From the NCBI GenBank assembly GCA_041749015.1, contig JBGTCD010000144.1, positions 1-9,992 of the forward strand: a DNA stretch of 9,992 bases, in the 5' to 3' direction. Positions 7,181 to 9,992 of the stretch are shown piece after piece; the first letter of the stretch is position 1, and every line of letters starts with the position of its first letter. A program made the position numbers and the translations under genes. The notes below the pieces were generated by a model. The model was given only the letters and a program-made list of their open reading frames with translations. It searched no databases and had not been told where the DNA came from. The DNA is from JBGTCD01 sp041749015 (GTDB lineage: Bacteria; Bacteroidota; Bacteroidia; Cytophagales; Cyclobacteriaceae).

Positions 7181-8360
7181 CGTGATTTGGTTTATTTCTA
7201 TTAAATAGCAGGAATCCTAATGAAAGGAAGGTAAGCCCTCCGTAAATTAAAACTACTACTAACCATATATTATACGGCACATCGTACTTACTGATCCTCA
7301 AAGTGCTTACGAGTACCTCCATGAAATAGATGCCTGTAACTATTCCTGTCAGAGCGATCCCGCAAAGGATAAAAAATATCTTACTTCTCAAATAGAGCTG
7401 GATGCTTGAATAATGATCCCTGAAGTAAACTATTGCACAAATGATAATCCACGGGAATAATAGATACAGCAGCCGAAGTTCAATGATTATTCCAAATAAA
7501 AAAGTAGTAATAAACACCAGGAAAAATACATAAGGTCCAGATTGTTGAAAAAACTGCAACGAGGTATTATTGCCGATTTTGGTTTTCCTGGAAATTACAG
7601 CAAAGAAAGGGTACCATAAAAAATGAAAACTTATAATAAACAACAATCCTGCTTGGGCCAGATTGTTGATATTCCAACGGAACCCCAGCCATGGATCATA
7701 AGGTTCCCCGCCAAGGAAATATCTCAGAGATAGCCAGATAATAATGGGTATGCCGGTAATAATAAATTTTTTTTGGATGCCATCCTTGCAGAAAAAAAAG
7801 TAAAGAAAAGGTAGGATCAGAAGGGTCTCTCTGTTGAGTGCCCCCAGGATTGAAATAATTAAAAAAATTAAAATTTGCCTTTTCAGCAAAAAGTAAATTC
7901 CTAATACCAATAAAAGATAACCCAAAATATCCTCACGCGTATGTACAGGTAGCGTATATGCTAATAGAACAGGAGGGGAAAGAAGGAACAGCAAGGTACC
8001 AGCGAAGCCCGTTTTATCAGATTGAAATATATATGCCAGCAGATGAAAAAACGCTAATGCCGTACCGATCAGGAAGACCATACTCATGATGTAGTAGGTC
8101 ATAAAAAATTTTTGATTCGGGGTGGCAGTACCGGGGACGATTTTTGAGAGTGGAATAATTATAGCTGGAAACAGCACCCTGTAATTGAACGGGGGTTGGT
8201 CTTTTATCTTCCACTCACTTAAGTTTTCAGGCTCAGATTGAAGTTCTTTACCCAATGCTGCTTTACTACCTAAACTACCTTCTAAGAATTGATTGGAGGA
8301 CCAAAAAATAATAATTGATAAAATTATTATAGCAGAAGTAAAACCTGATTTGCCGGCCAT
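7164..8360 (-). CDS. Polytopic membrane protein, probable glycosyltransferase
   Basis: A 398-residue protein with about 10 membrane segments. The first periplasmic loop ends in PPFNYRVLFPAIIIP (56-70), the next conserved stretch is HTREDILGY (140-148), and GALNRETLLILP (173-184) follows. 'F-x-Y-R-x-x-x-P' and 'LNRET' are recurrent in uncharacterised bacterial membrane proteins of the GT-C type encoded in glycan loci, so a glycosyltransferase role is likely but not proven. The long loop at about 25-57 with many charged residues would lie in the periplasm. The ATG at 8358-8360 is the first possible start after an in-frame TAG. No Shine-Dalgarno sequence is visible. Its end overlaps the GT39-like gene by 17 bases, so the two form an operon with this gene first. 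It diverges from the secreted hydrolase gene across 173 bases. Confidence 0.75.
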   Translation of the reverse strand: MAGKSGFTSAIIILSIIIFWSSNQFLEGSLGSKAALGKELQSEPENLSEWKIKDQPPFNYRVLFPAIIIPLSKIVPGTATPNQKFFMTYYIMSMVFLIGTALAFFHLLAYIFQSDKTGFAGTLLFLLSPPVLLAYTLPVHTREDILGYLLLVLGIYFLLKRQILIFLIISILGALNRETLLILPFLYFFFCKDGIQKKFIITGIPIIIWLSLRYFLGGEPYDPWLGFRWNINNLAQAGLLFIISFHFLWYPFFAVISRKTKIGNNTSLQFFQQSGPYVFFLVFITTFLFGIIIELRLLYLLFPWIIICAIVYFRDHYSSIQLYLRSKIFFILCGIALTGIVTGIYFMEVLVSTLRISKYDVPYNIWLVVVLIYGGLTFLSLGFLLFNRNKPNHGVETI

Positions 8361-8485
8361 ATTGTAAATATATTTCTAAGAATGGATATGAAGTAATAAA
8401 CTGGAATTAGTTTAAATAAGTTACTTAAAAAAATATTGATTTTATTTTGAATAACATATTAAAATTAACAAAAAAATGAACAAAA

Positions 8486-8519
8486 TTTTGTATATTTAGT
8501 AAATAAGTTTTTAAATTTT
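8486..8519 (+). promoter_or_regulatory. Possible promoter of the secreted hydrolase
   Basis: TTTTG at 8486-8490 could be the -33 element and TAAATTTT at 8512-8519 the -7 element (consensus TAnnTTTG, last base mismatched), 21 bases apart, within the spacing reported for Bacteroidota. The leader would then be very short. TATATTTA at 8491-8498 is an alternative -7 box but lacks a partner. In DNA this AT-rich such matches arise easily. Confidence 0.25.
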
Positions 8520-8522
8520 TAC

Positions 8523-8526
8523 GGAG
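8523..8526 (+). promoter_or_regulatory. Ribosome binding site (GGAG) before the hydrolase
   Basis: GGAG lies 7 bases before the ATG at 8534. It is one of the few genes here with a recognisable Shine-Dalgarno match and favours this ATG over the TTG at 8570, though that TTG has its own G-rich upstream stretch (GAGGGGCGG). Confidence 0.5.
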
Positions 8527-8533
8527 AATAAAA

Positions 8534-9992
8534 ATGGGTTTGTGGGGAGAAGTTGAGGGGCGGCAATCATTGAATTCCGTAAAATTTTGGAATAATCTAT
8601 TTTGGGTTAATACATTCCTTTTTTTGCTTTTTATCCTATCCCCCTTACCTGCTGAAGCACAATACCAAAGCCAATACATTACTACTGCCGGCACCAAATT
8701 TTTACTCTATACTCCCCCCGGTTATACCACCGGTGATCCAGAAGGGTATCCCTTACTTTTTAGTTTTTTAGGAGGTGGGGAAATAGGTAATGATTTTCAA
8801 GCTACACTCAATTCTGGTAATAGAGGGCCTGCCTGGTTGATCGATAAAAATCAATGGCCACTGACTTTACCCTTTGTGGTGGTTTCTCCTTTGATGGAAC
8901 CTGATGGTACCCCTAATAACAGCAGACTTTGGGAAATGGCTGATCTTGATGAACTGGTGGAATATGTATTTTCACAATTTAACGTCAACCAGAATAAGGT
9001 GTATATGACGGGGATCAGCCTAGGAGCCACTGCTACCTGGGACTATGCCGGTACTTATCCTTCCAAAATCACTGCAATAGCACCCTTTGCTGGTAATGCA
9101 AAACTTTCCCTTGCCTGTGCCATCAAAGATATTCCAGTTTGGGCTTTTCATGGTTTAAGTGACAATCTTGTGAGTGCTGATTATGTTGACCCAAATAATT
9201 CAGATCGGGTATCAAGCATCCCCATGACAGAGGGTATCAATGATTGTATGGGGCATTACACAGCCCACCTCACCATGCTGGTTGCGACGCGTCACGCCGG
9301 ATGGAATCAGTTGTATAGAGGATCCAGGGGTTATGATATTTATAGTTGGTTTTTAAAATTTAGTAAGGATAATATAGGAAATACCGCCCCGTATGTTTCA
9401 GCAGGTTTGGAAAAGACCATATTTAAAAGTAATGATCCGTTCTATTTACACGGCTATGCTTTTGATGAAGAGAATAGTGTAGCCAATGTGACCTGGACTC
9501 AGGTCTCAGGCCCTAATATCCAAACCGAGCAAAAGCCTGATGGTATATTTAAAATCTCTGATTTGGAGGAAGGGGCTTACGCATTCAGGTTTACTGCAAT
9601 AGATGAATTGGGATTGGCTGGGAGCCACACGGTAGATATTGAGGTGGTGGATCAAGCCCCGGGAGGCATGAATTTCGTTACCGGATTCTTTTTGAGGGAT
9701 GGTGCTACCAATGAATTTATTAAAAACTTGGTTGATGGCGATTTCATCAATATGGAGTTGGAAAATTTGGATGGGATTAATATTGGTGCCACAAGAAATA
9801 ATTTAAATGGCATTTTTCGATTTGGCGCGAATTCTGATCATGATATAAGAACTGATAACAATCAATTATTTTTCTTTGATCCTATACCTGCAGGTAATGC
9901 TGTTCCTGATTGGGAACCTGTACCCGGGCACTATTACATTTGCGCTTTACCACTAGGAGGAAATATGATGGCCCCGGGTGCCCCGGGGATTA
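8534..9992 (+). CDS. Secreted alpha/beta hydrolase with PKD-like repeats (partial, probable T9SS cargo)
   Basis: The frame is open from the ATG at 8534 to the window edge (486 codons), so the C-terminus is missing. Residues 1-42 form a signal peptide with an unusually long n-region and probable cleavage after AEA (42). Residues 45-280 are an alpha/beta hydrolase of the esterase/predicted-peptidase type (PHB-depolymerase or COG4099-like): nucleophile elbow GISLGA with S162, acid D210 in HGLSDNLV, and H254 in RHAGW. The oxyanion stretch reads FLGGGEIG (78-85), where relatives usually have a histidine before glycine. Residues 283-375 resemble a PKD/K319-type domain (NTAPYVSAG, then WTQVSGPN). 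From 379 (MNFVTGFFLRDGATNEFI) the sequence resembles a beta-sandwich module repeated in large Bacteroidota surface proteins. Such architecture normally ends in a type IX sorting domain, which would lie outside the window. It probably cleaves an ester or peptide outside the cell; the substrate is unknown. Confidence 0.88.
   Translation, partial: MGLWGEVEGRQSLNSVKFWNNLFWVNTFLFLLFILSPLPAEAQYQSQYITTAGTKFLLYTPPGYTTGDPEGYPLLFSFLGGGEIGNDFQATLNSGNRGPAWLIDKNQWPLTLPFVVVSPLMEPDGTPNNSRLWEMADLDELVEYVFSQFNVNQNKVYMTGISLGATATWDYAGTYPSKITAIAPFAGNAKLSLACAIKDIPVWAFHGLSDNLVSADYVDPNNSDRVSSIPMTEGINDCMGHYTAHLTMLVATRHAGWNQLYRGSRGYDIYSWFLKFSKDNIGNTAPYVSAGLEKTIFKSNDPFYLHGYAFDEENSVANVTWTQVSGPNIQTEQKPDGIFKISDLEEGAYAFRFTAIDELGLAGSHTVDIEVVDQAPGGMNFVTGFFLRDGATNEFIKNLVDGDFINMELENLDGINIGATRNNLNGIFRFGANSDHDIRTDNNQLFFFDPIPAGNAVPDWEPVPGHYYICALPLGGNMMAPGAPGI

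Larger units (their letters stand above)
8361..8533. other. AT-rich divergent intergenic region
   Basis: This 173-base gap separates two divergent genes and must hold a promoter for at least the hydrolase. From about 8411 to 8520 it is strikingly poor in G and C, with runs of A and T that suggest a curved or easily melted region. No hairpin, tRNA or open frame worth calling was seen. Confidence 0.6.

Noticed and set aside
8425..8697. A 90-codon minus-strand open frame across the divergent gap and the hydrolase start
   Set aside because: It is low-complexity and antisense to the signal peptide and the well-supported hydrolase, so it is a shadow of AT-rich DNA.
9968..9988. GC-rich near-palindrome CCCCGGGTGCCCCGGGG at the window edge
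   Set aside because: It encodes APGAPG inside the hydrolase gene and is explained by codon choice for a glycine/proline linker.

Overview
The window looks like chromosomal DNA from a member of the Bacteroidota, probably a marine or soil Cytophagales/Flavobacteriia-type organism. Base composition is moderately AT-rich, most starts lack a Shine-Dalgarno sequence, TAnnTTTG-like promoter boxes occur, and the right-hand gene encodes a secreted hydrolase with PKD-like and beta-sandwich repeats of the kind found in type IX secretion cargo. The genus cannot be fixed from this sequence.

The content is mainly a surface or extracellular polysaccharide locus. Left to right: the last codons of a plus-strand gene (3-77); two minus-strand genes, a membrane-anchored helical protein of unknown function (155-733) and a PAPS-dependent sulfotransferase (822-1772); then a plus-strand cluster that diverges from the sulfotransferase across a 92-base gap. 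That cluster holds a GT-B glycosyltransferase (1865-3064), one or two very small reading frames ending in a 41-residue single-span membrane peptide (3116-3241), an O-antigen ligase/polymerase-like membrane protein (3277-4722), and a half-length TolC-like outer-membrane protein (4809-5513). Converging on it from the right are two overlapping minus-strand genes for polytopic membrane proteins, a GT39-like putative glycosyltransferase (5561-7180) and a second probable membrane glycosyltransferase (7164-8360). A very AT-rich 173-base divergent gap then leads to the secreted alpha/beta hydrolase (8534 to the window edge), which is incomplete here.

A working model, by inference: the soluble glycosyltransferase builds a lipid-linked glycan, the Wzy/WaaL-like protein polymerises or ligates it, the membrane glycosyltransferases add sugars from polyprenyl-phosphate donors, the sulfotransferase decorates the glycan with sulfate, and the small TolC-like protein may contribute to the envelope path. 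The hydrolase appears to be a separate transcription unit and need not belong to the pathway. No tRNA, rRNA, CRISPR array, insertion sequence or phage gene was seen. No stretch longer than about 180 bases lacks a gene.
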